This document shows positions 53,829 through 64,000 of a stretch of DNA of 64,000 bases, one piece after another; within the stretch, counting starts at the first letter, position 1, and every line of letters begins with the position of its first letter. Made by a program: the position numbers and the translations under genes. This stretch comes from Helichrysum umbraculigerum (Eukaryota; Streptophyta; Magnoliopsida; Asterales; Asteraceae). The DNA lies in contig CATIUR010000002.1 in the NCBI GenBank assembly GCA_949592205.1, forward strand, positions 132,010,090 to 132,074,089, read 5' to 3'. The notes below the pieces were generated by a model. The model made no database searches. It saw nothing but the letters and a program-made list of their open reading frames with translations, and had not been told where the DNA came from.

Positions 53829-56800
53829 CTATTTTTTCCTAGCTATATACCAGTCTAAAAAGTTTACTTTTTGTCGGGGCTTTTTTCAATTCAACTCATC
53901 CAAATCACGATCCAAATGAGGTTATACTTTAAAACCAATTTGTGTATACAAGTTTTGTTTCTTCATTTCTCCGATGTGAAATACGGGTTTACACCCCAAC
54001 ACTTTTGTTTCGTATATGGTCCATCTGTCACTTGTAATGACTTAAATACCCCTAACATTTTCTTTATTTTGTTTTTCAAAGATAATAAATAACATATTTT
54101 TTGAGCAAATAATAAATAACATATAAAAAAGGTATTATATTTAGATATTTCAAGTGATGGAAATACCAAAGACAAAAATGAACTTTTTGACTCATAACAC
54201 GGAAAATATCTTGAGAGTCGGTTTTTATAAATCCATGTAAACCAAGTAAACTTATTTAAAGTATTTTACTCGAAGATTAAATAAGAGCATCATATCTTTC
54301 TAAAAAAAATCCCAAATGGAATTAACGTTCAGATTATATGCATGTCGTCCAGGAAGTAAGCGAAAATTGTTACACAACAATAAAGAAATCATGGAACGAG
54401 ATTGACAAAGTTGCTTCTTTGCCAAATGGTCTTGCAATTCTTGCCAAAAAATTCAGACTTTGCTCGTAAGTATTTTAATATATTTCATTATCTAAAGTAA
54501 TTAAGCTCCATGAATGGTACGTGGTTTATACAAATTTACAAAATAACTTTTTTTTCGTGCTATCAGTTTTAAAAAGGGTTTATGGTACAAATCATCAACG
54601 TACTTTACCTTTTGTCTTAATTAATGTCACCAATGAACCGGTTTTATTACCAATTAATGTCGGCAACAAACTTTTATTTTTTGTCCCAATGACACCGAAG
54701 AACTTATTTTATTACCAACGTCGACAACAAACTTGTTAAAAATGTTTCGAGGTCACCAAAATACTTTTTCTTAAAGAGCTATGTTTGGAATTTGCTGATG
54801 TGGTGTTGCCATGTCTTATCGTGTATGTGAACAAGCTTCCACGTAAGCTAAACATGTACACATATTGTTAACTTCATCTCTCCGATCGACTAACATGTAA
54901 TTTTCGGATACTGCTACGGTAACCAACACTTTTTTCAACGAATCTAAAAGCAATTGCTACATTTTTTTAAAATTGTAACCTATGTTAGTCGAACGGAGAA
55001 GATGAACTTAACCATACATGTACATGTTTAATTTATGTTGAATTCTGATACATAAATGAAATGACATGGCAACACCACATCAACAAATTCAAAATGTAAC
55101 TCGTTAAAAAAAAAAATTGTGACCTCAAAACATTTTTAACAAGTTCGTTGTCGACATTGGTATTAAAATAGGTTCGTTGGTGACATTGGGCAAAAAGAAA
55201 AAAGTTCGTTGCCGACATTGGTAATAAAACCGGTTCATTTGTGATATTGGGACAAAAAGTAAAGTACGCTGGCTATCCGTACCATAAACCCTTTAAAAAC
55301 TCACTTTTATCTCGTAAATGGTCCTACGCTATTTGAAATGACTAAAATAGCCTTAACCAGCTAGTTTTTTATTCCTTATTTTTTAGAAAACAAAATGGTG
55401 AAAAGGTTAAGGGTACTTTAGTTATTTCAAGTAGTGGAAGGGTCATTTTCGAGACAAACGTGAACTTTTGAATTGATAGTGCGAAAAAAAATTGAAGGAC
55501 GATTTTTTGTAATTCTGTGTAAATGAAATCATTTTATAGAATTTACGCACTATTTGTCTTAAAACTATATTAGTTCTCATAGAATTCATATTTTGTTTAT
55601 TTGTTAAGGACTTTAATTGATTCTTTTGAGCTCAAAGACTCCATAGATTCCATCTACACATATGCCGCTCAATATAATGACACACCAATTTACAATCCAG
55701 TCACTAATATTTGTAAAGGCATCGATGGAGCAAGCAACGACACCGATATCCTTGACCGTGTATTTGCTGGCTTGCTTACTTTTATTCCGAATACGACGTG
55801 CTATCATATGGCAGATGATGTTAATCGATATTCTGATGGATGGTATTGGCAAGTGAGTAAAGATTTAACATTTTTTAAATAGTCGAGTAACTTAATTGAA
55901 CATTTGTACACAATAGAATAACATATCGATCAATTAACTCAATTTTTAAAAAAGTATTATAAATATCGTAAATATTTGTACATAATTATTAATTCAATCA
56001 TTCCAAAAACTAAAGTTGTGTATCTTTTCGCATCATGTGCAGTGCACCATTAAAAAGATGCACAAAACATAATATATCCAATAAAATTTTCTATCATTTA
56101 GAATACAGATTACTCGATCCGTATAATTTTTCTTATATCGATGTTAAATATTCTCATCTAGAGGCGGACCCGGAAAATTTAGTCACCGAGTGTCACAAAA
56201 ATTTTGAAGCTCCCTCGACTTGGTAGTTTATTAAGTTTATTTAAAAATGAGGTGCACCGTCTAAATATGAGTGGTAGCACTTCTGAAAAATCAATAACTT
56301 TTCAACTAAATTTACACTAAGTCGACTTAATTGACTGGTGTCACGTGCCACCGCTGACTATAACGTGGGTCCACCCCAGTCTCATCTATACATTTCTATT
56401 CATCAACAACATTTCTAACATTTTCACTTGTTGGTTATTACTTTCACCGCAATGAAAACACGTCTAATACCTCTATACCTTACATCTTTTTGATCGAGTT
56501 TTCTTTCTATAATTCTATAGGTTTGTAGCGAGTTGGTGATACCGATTCGTGTAACTACTAACGACAGCATGTTCCCGCTTTACGATCCACAAGAAAACAG
56601 CAACGATTGTAAAAAGTGGTATCATGATATCAGGCCTAGAGCTCATTGGGTCACAACTTATTATGGCGGACATGTATACATATGCACCCTAGCTAGCTTT
56701 TTGTTATTGTTATAAATATCATAATAAAGAATAATTACGAGGTTGTATTTAATTATGTGCGTATTGTATGACAATTGCAGGACATAAAGATGGTGCTTAA

Positions 56801-57388
56801 GAAATTTGGCAGTAACATTATATTTTCCAACGATCTAAAAGATCCATATAGCATTGGAAGGTACGTTAAAATGTTTAAGGACTTACGTAGTTACGTTGGT
56901 TAATGAATTAATATTAATATATGTATATAATTAAGCACAAATTGTGCTCATTAATATTCATTAAACATGTTCCGTTATTTGTACTCCGTGAAATGTAGAT
57001 AAATATAATTTGACAATCATTTTTTGCATTATAGCGTGTTAGAAGACATATCAGACACTATTCTTGCTGTAAAAATATCAGAAGGTATGTCTTAATGCAC
57101 ACTCTCCATATATTCTTTTTAAAGTAACTTTCATTCAAAGTACATAAAAAATTACATGTGAGATTCTTAATATAATGGATCATGATCGCGACATAGACTA
57201 ACAATAATTTTGAATATATGTGTTAATGCTATTTGCTTTGAATTGCAGGTTCACATTGCTTGGACTTATATACCTCGGAAACTACGGATCCCGAATGGTT
57301 GGTTAAGCAACGAGAAAATGAAGTGAAAATAATAAGAAGATGGTTACGAAAATACTATCAAGATCTTAGTAATTTGCTAGTTAATTAA
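52577..57388 (+). CDS. Peptidase S28 (Pro-X carboxypeptidase/dipeptidyl peptidase-like), nine exons, one frameshift
   Basis: The exons I trace are 52577-52954, 53064-53251, 53551-53684, 54353-54465, 55609-55852, 56521-56673, 56781-56860, 57035-57084 and 57249-57388, all with GT/AG borders. They encode about 492 residues, normal for the family, which cleaves after proline in secreted or vacuolar compartments. The N-terminus (FKWLLLFVA) is a weak signal peptide. Family marks are FYDQTLDHFN and IFAYFGAEG (exon 1), nucleophile GGSYGG (exon 2), WFRLKYPHIALGALASSAP (exon 3), HWVTTYYGGH (exon 6), catalytic Asp in FSNDLKDP (exon 7) and His in GSHCLD (exon 9). Every junction is in phase except inside exon 2, where a run of seven A (about 53189-53195) is one base too long. 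This is either a young null allele or a sequencing error. The substrate cannot be told. Confidence 0.85.
53284..53450. mobile_element. Small MITE-like insertion with AAT microsatellite in intron 2
   Basis: GGGGTGGAGCTAG near the left and CTAGCCCCACCAC near the right are inverted copies. Between them lies (AAT)n at about 53336-53381. Confidence 0.4.
53792..53826. repeat. C(35) tract in intron 3
   Basis: An uninterrupted run of 35 C in the S28 intron. Such length is rare in plant DNA and prone to miscounting. Confidence 0.85.
54565..55301. mobile_element. Long inverted repeat (foldback element) in S28 intron 4
   Basis: Left arm about 54565-54830 starts AGTTTTAAAAAGGGTTTATG; the right arm, about 55065-55301, is its inverse. 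Both contain AACCGGTTTTATTACCAA / TTGGTAATAAAACCGGTT and GATGTGGTGTTGCCATG / CATGGCAACACCACATC. The spacer is about 235 bp. No coding capacity. Confidence 0.7.
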
Positions 57389-58303
57389 GCATGTATTCAT
57401 CATAGTTAACTTTTATAGCCTATTGTGATTTCTTGCAATGCATTTGGCATATATGAGAGCACGAAATTTTCCGGGGTACCGTCCCCTTTACCCAAAAAAA
57501 TATATATATATGAGAGCACGGGGTGTGGTAACACTGTGTTTACAGTGTTTAGGACAGTGTTCTCGAGAATGTTGCGAGTTAAAATTCTGTGGTGTGGTAA
57601 CAGTGTTGTGGACAGTGTTCTGGAATATTTTATTATTTGTTTTATTTGTTTGTTTAATGTAATTATATGATTAATATTAATAGTTAAAAATATATAAATC
57701 AAATAAAATACATTCAATTCATTGAAAACAAATAATAAAAATTACAAGTCCTAAAAATTTAAATAAAATACATAATTTAAAAAATCCTAAAAACGATGAC
57801 ATTTTTTGGTTGAAAATGTATGTGTATTTTGTATAGAATTTGAGATGAAAATGAGATTAGGGTGTATGTATTTTTTGGGTTAAAATGTAGTGAGATATAT
57901 GTATGTATATATAGGATAGAGGTGAAAATTTTATTTTTTTTTTTCTTTCATAAAAAGAGCCGTTGGCTCCTCAACCCCAAAAAAAAATTAAAAATTTTTG
58001 CCTGCCTACTAGCCGTTCAACGGATACAAAGACATTTTTTTAAAAAAAAAATTATGTTAAATGGGAAAAGTAGAAAAAAAAACATAAAAAATGTTGAAAA
58101 CGTCGTCTGAGGCAACGTTTGAATTCGCACGCCGGACGAAAAACGGCACAAAAACGCCGTGAAAAACGCCGTGGCGGGGCGGAAAAACGCCGATCGACGG
58201 CGTTTTGGACGAAAAACGCAGACAAATTCGTTCGCACACTGTATGCTGTGATGTCTCGTTTTCACTACATGGTTGACTGGTTCGTAAGAAATGAAGAAAC
58301 ACC
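57389..58303. other. Intergenic, repeat-like, no gene
   Basis: Contains ATATATGAGAGCACG twice (near 57450 and 57507), GTGGTGTGGTAACA twice, and a GC-rich cluster of AAACGCCG / CGGCGTTTT motifs at 58150-58215 in both orientations. It looks like remnants of MITEs but I cannot define ends. Confidence 0.4.
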
Positions 58304-58311
58304 CCTTTACT
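58304..58311. repeat. Possible left 8-bp flank of hAT element
   Basis: CCTTTACT precedes the TIR-like TAGAGATGCACATC. No exact second copy was found to the right. Confidence 0.25.
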
Positions 58312-58530
58312 TAGAGATGCACATCAAAACCGGGTTCGACAACCCGACCCGATTTGAAACCGGTTTGAAACCGGTCAAAACCGGGTTTGACCAAAACCGG
58401 TTCGGTTTGGGTTCAAACCGCCGGTTTGAAACCGGTTTGGGGTTATATCCGTTGAAACCGGGTTGGAACCGGTTTTACCCGACCCGATTTGAAAAACCGG
58501 TTTTCAAACCGGTTTGAAACCGGTTTTTAT
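58312..58530. other. hAT left end with AAACCGG subterminal repeats
   Basis: TAGAGATGCACATCAAAACC resembles a hAT terminal repeat. It is followed by about fifteen AAACCGG / CCGGTTT motifs in both orientations, as subterminal transposase sites usually are. Confidence 0.5.
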
Positions 58531-58712
58531 TTTTTGAACTTTAATATATCCGTTGGTACTCCATATAGCCGTTTTTTTTGCCATTTAATTACGTTTTTGC
58601 CATTATGATTCAAGTATATATATATCATATCATTTAGGAACCAAAACACACATTTACACACTCATATTTATATACAAATACTCAAAAACGCATATATATT
58701 TTCGTTTCGAAA

Positions 58713-60824
58713 ATGGCAACTCAATCTTCTTCGGCTTCCCATGGTGTTGGTTCTTCAAATGCACCAACGATTGTGAAACAATTGCCCAACAAAAGAAATC
58801 CGGAGATTTGGAGTGCTTACGACAAAGTGTTGTTGTCGGATGGTTCGATTAAAGCGCATTGTAAACGTTGTAAGTTGTTCTTCAAACCCGACTCCAACAC
58901 CACCTTGAAAAATCATACCGAGAAGCATTGTGCGGGACTCAAAGGTAATCCGGAAGCAAGTGGGCAATCATCGATGGCACGAGATGGTTCTATATTTACA
59001 TACGATGTGGAACGGCGTCGACAAGCTTTTGCGGGTTATGTAATTCAAGAAGCTTTGCCTTTCAACCACTTCGACAACCCTCGGCTTACTAGGGTGATTC
59101 AAACCACTCTTCAACCGCGATATAACAATGTAAGTCGTACTACTCTTAAACGCGATGCCCTTAAATTGTGGAAAGATGCTAAAAAACAACTAAAAATCGG
59201 TTTTGAAAATTTAAATACATGTGTATCATTAACAACCGATGTTTGGTCGGCTCCTCATGGTTTGCCCGGTTCGTACCTTTGTGTAACCGCACATTGGGTT
59301 GATCCCGTAACTTGGCAAATGATGAAACGTACCATTGCTTTTGAAGACTTTGAGTATCCTCACACGGGTCAAAACTTATTTTACATGTTACGAAGTGTGA
59401 TTAAAATGTTTAAATTGGAAGAAAAGGTTTTTTCAATATCTTTTGACAACGCTAGTAATAATACACTTGCCGTTTCAAAATTAATACTAAAATACGCACC
59501 ACCATTGAAGGGCATTTTTTATCATAGTCGATGTGTTGCACACATCATTAACTTGGTTGTACAAGCCGGACTAGCGGTTGAAGATGTAGACGAAGTAAAA
59601 ACGAGGTTTAAATCTATGTTGCAAGACGTTTTTCAAAAGGGTAAAGCTAGATACAAATCTTATATGAAATTGTGCAAGGATACGAATTCTATTTTTTTAA
59701 CCCCTAATTGGGACATGCCCGTTAGATGGAATTCGACCTACCATATGTTTGTATGTGGTTTACGCCAACGCGATACTTTACAAGTTTTCCATGATCATCT
59801 TGTTACAAAAGGTCTTGTAACACCATTTCCAATCATATATTGGGAGTATATTAAAAAGATGGTCGAATTGCTCAAACTTTTCAAAACCGCGACTACTTTA
59901 TTATCGGGTGTTTATTATCCAACTAGCCATTTGGTGCTTAATCAAATTTGGTTAATGACTACAAAATTAAACGACTACTTGTATGAAGGTCCTATATTTG
60001 AAGAAATGGTGGCTCCCATGAAAGAAAAACTAAAAAAATATTTTCAAGAAATGCCACCGGTAATTACTTGTTCCGCCGCAATGAACCCTTGTTTAAACGT
60101 TACCGGGGTGGAAATGCTTATCGATAACATTTGTCACAATTTGGATTTGAATGAGGCCGACCCATTGTTTTCACATAATGCAAAAACGGATTTTAACAAA
60201 TATTTGGGAGATTTATTTGGCGTATATTTTCAAAAATATAGTTCAACCACACATGTGTCCGGTAGTACGGCTAACCCAATGTTTTCTTCATCTTCTTCTA
60301 GCAATCCAATGCTAAACTTTTATAATAGTTTAAGACAAGAAAACAATAAACGGGCAAGAGGTGATGGTAACCAAAATACCACTAACGAATATGGGAGATA
60401 TACGACCACGGATTTTTTGGCCACTATTCTACCCAATGAGTTCGAACAATTTGATATTTTGGCTTGGTGGAAAGAGAGGGAATCTCAATTTCCCATTCTA
60501 GCCATCATGGCCCGAGATTTACTAACCGTCCAAGCTTCTACGGTAGCTTCGGAATCCGCTTTTTCTCTTAGTGGCAGGGTATTATCTATACGAAGAACAA
60601 GACTCACACCGGCCTCCTTAGAGATGTGCATTTGCTTGAAGGATCACTTGGACGCCGCGGAACGCATACAAAATGTATCAAGTCTTGAAGGTGAAATGGA
60701 ATACGAAGAAGACATACACAATATCGAGGTGGAAGAAGGTGTAACAATATCACTTTCCGACGAAGAAATTGCTCTTGATCAAGCTTCGCGCGAGGCTACC
60801 TCCGAAGAAGATTTCGACTTTTGA
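58713..60824 (+). CDS. hAT superfamily transposase (703 aa, uninterrupted)
   Basis: A single-exon protein with the full hAT plan. An N-terminal BED zinc finger has C50, C53, H68 and H72. The split catalytic core has D176 in TTDVWS, D245 in FDNASNN and E614 in VASESAFS. The RCVAHIINL motif is at 273-281, and the C-terminal dimerisation region is ILAWWKERESQFPILA to LEMCICLKDHL. It would bind terminal repeats and excise or insert the element with 8-bp duplications. A TATA-like TATTTATATAC lies near 58666 and AATAAA at 61007-61012. The left terminal region is visible at 58312 but no right TIR follows. It is therefore either a stranded transposon or a hAT-derived host gene. No stop or frameshift was found. 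Confidence 0.9.
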   Translation: MATQSSSASHGVGSSNAPTIVKQLPNKRNPEIWSAYDKVLLSDGSIKAHCKRCKLFFKPDSNTTLKNHTEKHCAGLKGNPEASGQSSMARDGSIFTYDVERRRQAFAGYVIQEALPFNHFDNPRLTRVIQTTLQPRYNNVSRTTLKRDALKLWKDAKKQLKIGFENLNTCVSLTTDVWSAPHGLPGSYLCVTAHWVDPVTWQMMKRTIAFEDFEYPHTGQNLFYMLRSVIKMFKLEEKVFSISFDNASNNTLAVSKLILKYAPPLKGIFYHSRCVAHIINLVVQAGLAVEDVDEVKTRFKSMLQDVFQKGKARYKSYMKLCKDTNSIFLTPNWDMPVRWNSTYHMFVCGLRQRDTLQVFHDHLVTKGLVTPFPIIYWEYIKKMVELLKLFKTATTLLSGVYYPTSHLVLNQIWLMTTKLNDYLYEGPIFEEMVAPMKEKLKKYFQEMPPVITCSAAMNPCLNVTGVEMLIDNICHNLDLNEADPLFSHNAKTDFNKYLGDLFGVYFQKYSSTTHVSGSTANPMFSSSSSSNPMLNFYNSLRQENNKRARGDGNQNTTNEYGRYTTTDFLATILPNEFEQFDILAWWKERESQFPILAIMARDLLTVQASTVASESAFSLSGRVLSIRRTRLTPASLEMCICLKDHLDAAERIQNVSSLEGEMEYEEDIHNIEVEEGVTISLSDEEIALDQASREATSEEDFDF

Positions 60825-61006
60825 AGATTAATACAAGTTGAAGATTACTACTCGATTACATTTTCGGGTGATGGCCATGCCGAAGCTCGAAATGTATTCG
60901 TTGGTATATTTTATATTTTTAGTTGTAATTGTATTATGAAGACTTAGAAGACTTTTGTTTAAGTTATTGTTCAATTACGTTTGTATTACTAATGTTCTAC
61001 CAATTC

Positions 61007-61012
61007 AATAAA
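61007..61012 (+). terminator. Poly(A) signal after hAT transposase
   Basis: AATAAA about 185 bp downstream of the stop codon, in an AT-rich tail. Confidence 0.4.
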
Positions 61013-61299
61013 AAAAAATTTGCTCCAAACATTGTTTATCCTTAAAAAGCCTAACGCTAAAACGTGTTTGATAAAGGCTTTACTTGGACTTAAACTGTAA
61101 TGTATACCTACATGGGCCTCATACCAGGCCCAATCATTTAGAAGAAACTGACACCAATATAGCAAATTCGTATTAGTGTTTTAACGCTTTCTTATTAAAT
61201 TCTTTAACTACGAGGCGAATTCACGGATTATGGGAAATTAATAAAAATACACATTTTTTCGCAGCTATAATTGATTTTGCCCATTTCCAAAAAAAATTG
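61013..61299. other. Unassigned intergenic stretch
   Basis: No ORF, repeat or gene signal that I can support. GGCTTTACT near 61073 is one mismatch from the hAT left flank. Confidence 0.35.
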
Positions 61300-61770
61300 C
61301 CGTTGTGCCCTACCCGGGCGCAGGTCGCATGATGCGACCTGCGACCCGTTCTTTGAGACCTGCGACCAAAAAAATGCACGAGTAAAAGACACGCCAAGCC
61401 CAAAACCCTCGGTCGCACCTCGCATCCAACGACATGCGACCCATAGTCTGCGACCTGCACCCGGATTCTCCAACTCTTTGACGACCTTCGCGGCATAAAC
61501 AACCTATTACGTTCCATTTTCTATTGTGCGACCCGATACCCCATCAAGTTCACCACCCGACCGGCCCACTGCGACCACCCGACACCGACCGATTCCACCG
61601 AACATCACCGACACCACCCTACGCCGCCAATCGATTCACCACCAACCACCACCTAACCCACCGTGAACTGCCACCAAGCTCGAACCACCACCAAGCCGTA
61701 TCCCCGCACCACCTCCGTACGCCACTCCCGAACCAATTTCGAAGCCAAAAAAAAATGTGATGCGACTTTG
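61300..61770. repeat. GCGACC-rich, proline-codon-rich stretch
   Basis: GCGACC or GGTCGC occurs about a dozen times between 61318 and 61770, including the foldback GCAGGTCGCAT-GATGCGACCTGC (61319-61341). The second half is a run of CACC-rich sequence. It recalls the LTR GCGAC arrays but is embedded in different DNA. It is not convincingly coding on either strand. Confidence 0.45.
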
Positions 61771-61809
61771 AAGGTTGATTGGCTCCCAACATGTCCTCTC
61801 AAACGGTAC

Positions 61810-62052
61810 TAACTCGATTATACTCGATTTATAAGCTTTATTCTTTAAATTTCTTTGCGGCATTTCATCGAACACTTGGTGTGCTTTCTGATTTTCGATA
61901 TTTAGACAACTACATTGCTTCGTTTGATTGATATTACCGTGTTTTGATGTGTTTGGTAGGTTAGAATAATGGATAATCTAGTTTATACTCGATTTCTATT
62001 TTTTTCTTTTTAAATTTCTTTGGAGCATTTCATCGAACACTTGGCGTGCGTA
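61810..62052. repeat. Two direct copies of a 65-bp sequence
   Basis: TTAAATTTCTTTGCGGCATT at about 61844 recurs as TTAAATTTCTTTGGAGCATT near 62011. Both are followed by TCATCGAACACTTGG and GTGC, and preceded by a CTCGATTT segment. Confidence 0.6.
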
Positions 62053-62056
62053 GTGT

Positions 62057-62156
62057 TCACTAGTCGTAAGTCTTGGTCACTAGTCGCAATTCTTGATCAC
62101 TAGTCGTAATTGTTGGTCACTAGTCGTAATTCTTGATAAATAGTCGTATATGTTAT
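62057..62156. repeat. 20-bp tandem repeat, five units
   Basis: Unit TCACTAGTCGTAATTCTTGR; copies alternate between TTGG and TTGA ends, giving a 40-bp higher-order pattern. The last unit is diverged. Confidence 0.85.
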
Positions 62157-62555
62157 CATATGTATATATACTAATTATTAGTATATATATATATTTATAT
62201 ATATATATATGTATGTATATATACGATAATTAGTATATATATATATATATGTATGTATATGTATGTATATGTATATGTATATATACGATAATTAGTATAT
62301 ATATATATATATGTATATGTATGTATATGTATATGTATGTATATATACGTATATATATATATATATATATACGTATATATATATATATATATATATATAT
62401 ACGTATATATATATATATGTATATATATATATACGTACATATATGTATGTATATATATATATGTATGTATATATATAGATATGTATATATATACGTATAT
62501 ATATATATATATATATATATACGTATGTATATATATATATATATATATATATACG

Positions 62556-62626
<71 letters not shown>

Positions 62627-62746
62627 GTATATGTATATATACGATAATTAGTATATATATATATATATATGTATGTATATGTATGTATATGTATATGTAT
62701 ATATATACTAATTATCGTATATATATACTAATTATCGTATATATAC

Positions 62747-62839
<93 letters not shown>

Positions 62840-62933
62840 CGTACATATATCGTATATATATATATATACATACATATATATACGTATATATATATATATA
62901 CGATATATGTACGTATATATATATATATGTATA

Positions 62934-63009
<76 letters not shown>

Positions 63010-63116
63010 CGTATATATACGTATATATATATCGTATATATCGTATATATACGTATATATATACGTATATATACGTATATATATATATATATATACGTAT
63101 ATATATACTAATTATC

Positions 63117-63159
<43 letters not shown>

Positions 63160-63224
63160 CTAATTATCGTATATATATATATATATATATATACGTATAT
63201 ATACATACATATATACGATAATTA

Positions 63225-63278
<54 letters not shown>

Positions 63279-63284
63279 GTATAT

Positions 63285-63335
<51 letters not shown>

Positions 63336-63416
63336 CGATAATTAGTATATATATATATATGTATGTATATGTATGTATATGTATGTATATATACATACAT
63401 ATACATATACATACAT

Positions 63417-63458
<42 letters not shown>

Positions 63459-63665
63459 TAATTATCGTATATATATATATATATATATACTAATTATCTA
63501 TATATATATATATATATATATACTAATTATCGTATATATATATATATATACTAATTATCGTATATATATATATATATATATGTATGTATATGTATGTATA
63601 TGTATATGTATGTATATATACATACATATACATACATATATATATATATACTAATTATCGTATAT

Positions 63666-63719
<54 letters not shown>

Positions 63720-63759
63720 GTATATATACATACATACATATATACTAATTATCGTATAT

Positions 63760-63805
<46 letters not shown>

Positions 63806-63933
63806 GTATATATACATACATACATATATATATATATGTATGTATATATACATACATATACATACATATACATACATATATATATATATACTAATTATCG
63901 TATATATATATATGTATGTATATGTATGTATAT

Positions 63934-63989
<56 letters not shown>

Positions 63990-63990
63990 A
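62157..63990. repeat. AT-rich array of TATA and GTATAC runs with a recurring 12-mer
   Basis: 1.8 kb of TA, TATG and TACG dinucleotide/tetranucleotide repeats. ACTAATTATCG occurs about eleven times forward and five times inverted, spaced irregularly. The long frames here are meaningless YI repeats. No gene. Confidence 0.9.
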
Positions 63991-64000
63991 TGTACAAGAA

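Noticed and set aside
61073..61081. Right target duplication of the autonomous hAT element (GGCTTTACT)
   Set aside because: One mismatch to the left flank and no inverted terminal repeat beside it.
61524..61760. Pro/His-rich 78-codon plus frame
   Set aside because: CACC-rich low-complexity DNA with no start context, splice or homology cue.
62057..62156. CRISPR-like array
   Set aside because: Units are directly contiguous 20-bp tandem copies without spacers, in plant DNA.
62195..63997. Many long YIYI frames on both strands
   Set aside because: Pure AT dinucleotide repeats read without stops; no coding signal.

Overview
The window is repeat-rich nuclear DNA of a flowering plant. The evidence is a dense nest of Ty3/gypsy chromoviruses of the Tekay/Del type, Sirevirus-like and other Ty1/copia remnants, hAT, CACTA and Harbinger-like DNA transposon pieces, and a plant-style split serine carboxypeptidase (peptidase S28) locus. 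A eudicot, perhaps Asteraceae, is my inference from the look of the retroelement proteins; no taxon marker is present.

Layout. 1-98: flank. 99-16352: a TIR-bounded (Harbinger-like, TTA duplication) unit. It holds a minus-strand Sirevirus-like 3' fragment (LTR 241-1231 plus a long coiled-coil ORF), which is itself split by intact Tekay element A (3408-14040, duplication TCATC). 16356-17393: tail of a plus-strand copia element with its 3' LTR. About 17430-18138: one end of a CACTA transposon. 18902-49388: Tekay-type element D (duplication CATTA), a gag-only non-autonomous element. D's left LTR is split by element B (19732-30765, duplication TTGTC) and its right LTR by element C (38561-48699, duplication CAATA). 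49389-57388: two tandem S28 peptidase loci, the first a truncated pseudogene hit by a hAT MITE, the second a nine-exon gene with one frameshift. 58312-61012: a hAT transposase with an open 703-codon frame. 61300-64000: a GCGACC-rich stretch, a 20-bp tandem repeat and a long AT-rich array.

Elements A, B, C and D all lie on the minus strand, so each 5' LTR is the right-hand one. They share a leader plan that reads like a retroviral one. A tRNA-iMet-type primer binding site is followed by a stem-loop (SL1) and then by a second stem-loop (SL2) whose apical loop is self-complementary; the palindrome is TGATCA in A, B and C and TAGCTA in D, so it is kept through coordinated changes. In the 5' LTR all four carry a consensus 5' splice site and, 490-830 nt downstream, a branch-point-like YTGAY and an AG|G acceptor. 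A small hairpin abuts the branch site and shows compensatory base changes between families. A, B and C also carry an extra ORF between the primer site and gag. A, B and C have GCGAC palindrome arrays in their LTRs; D instead has tRNA-like A/B-box modules.

A and C have intact gag-pol frames and nearly identical LTR pairs, so they inserted recently. B has one frameshift. D lacks pol entirely and presumably depends on relatives. All structural and splicing statements are read from sequence comparison by eye; none has been folded or tested.
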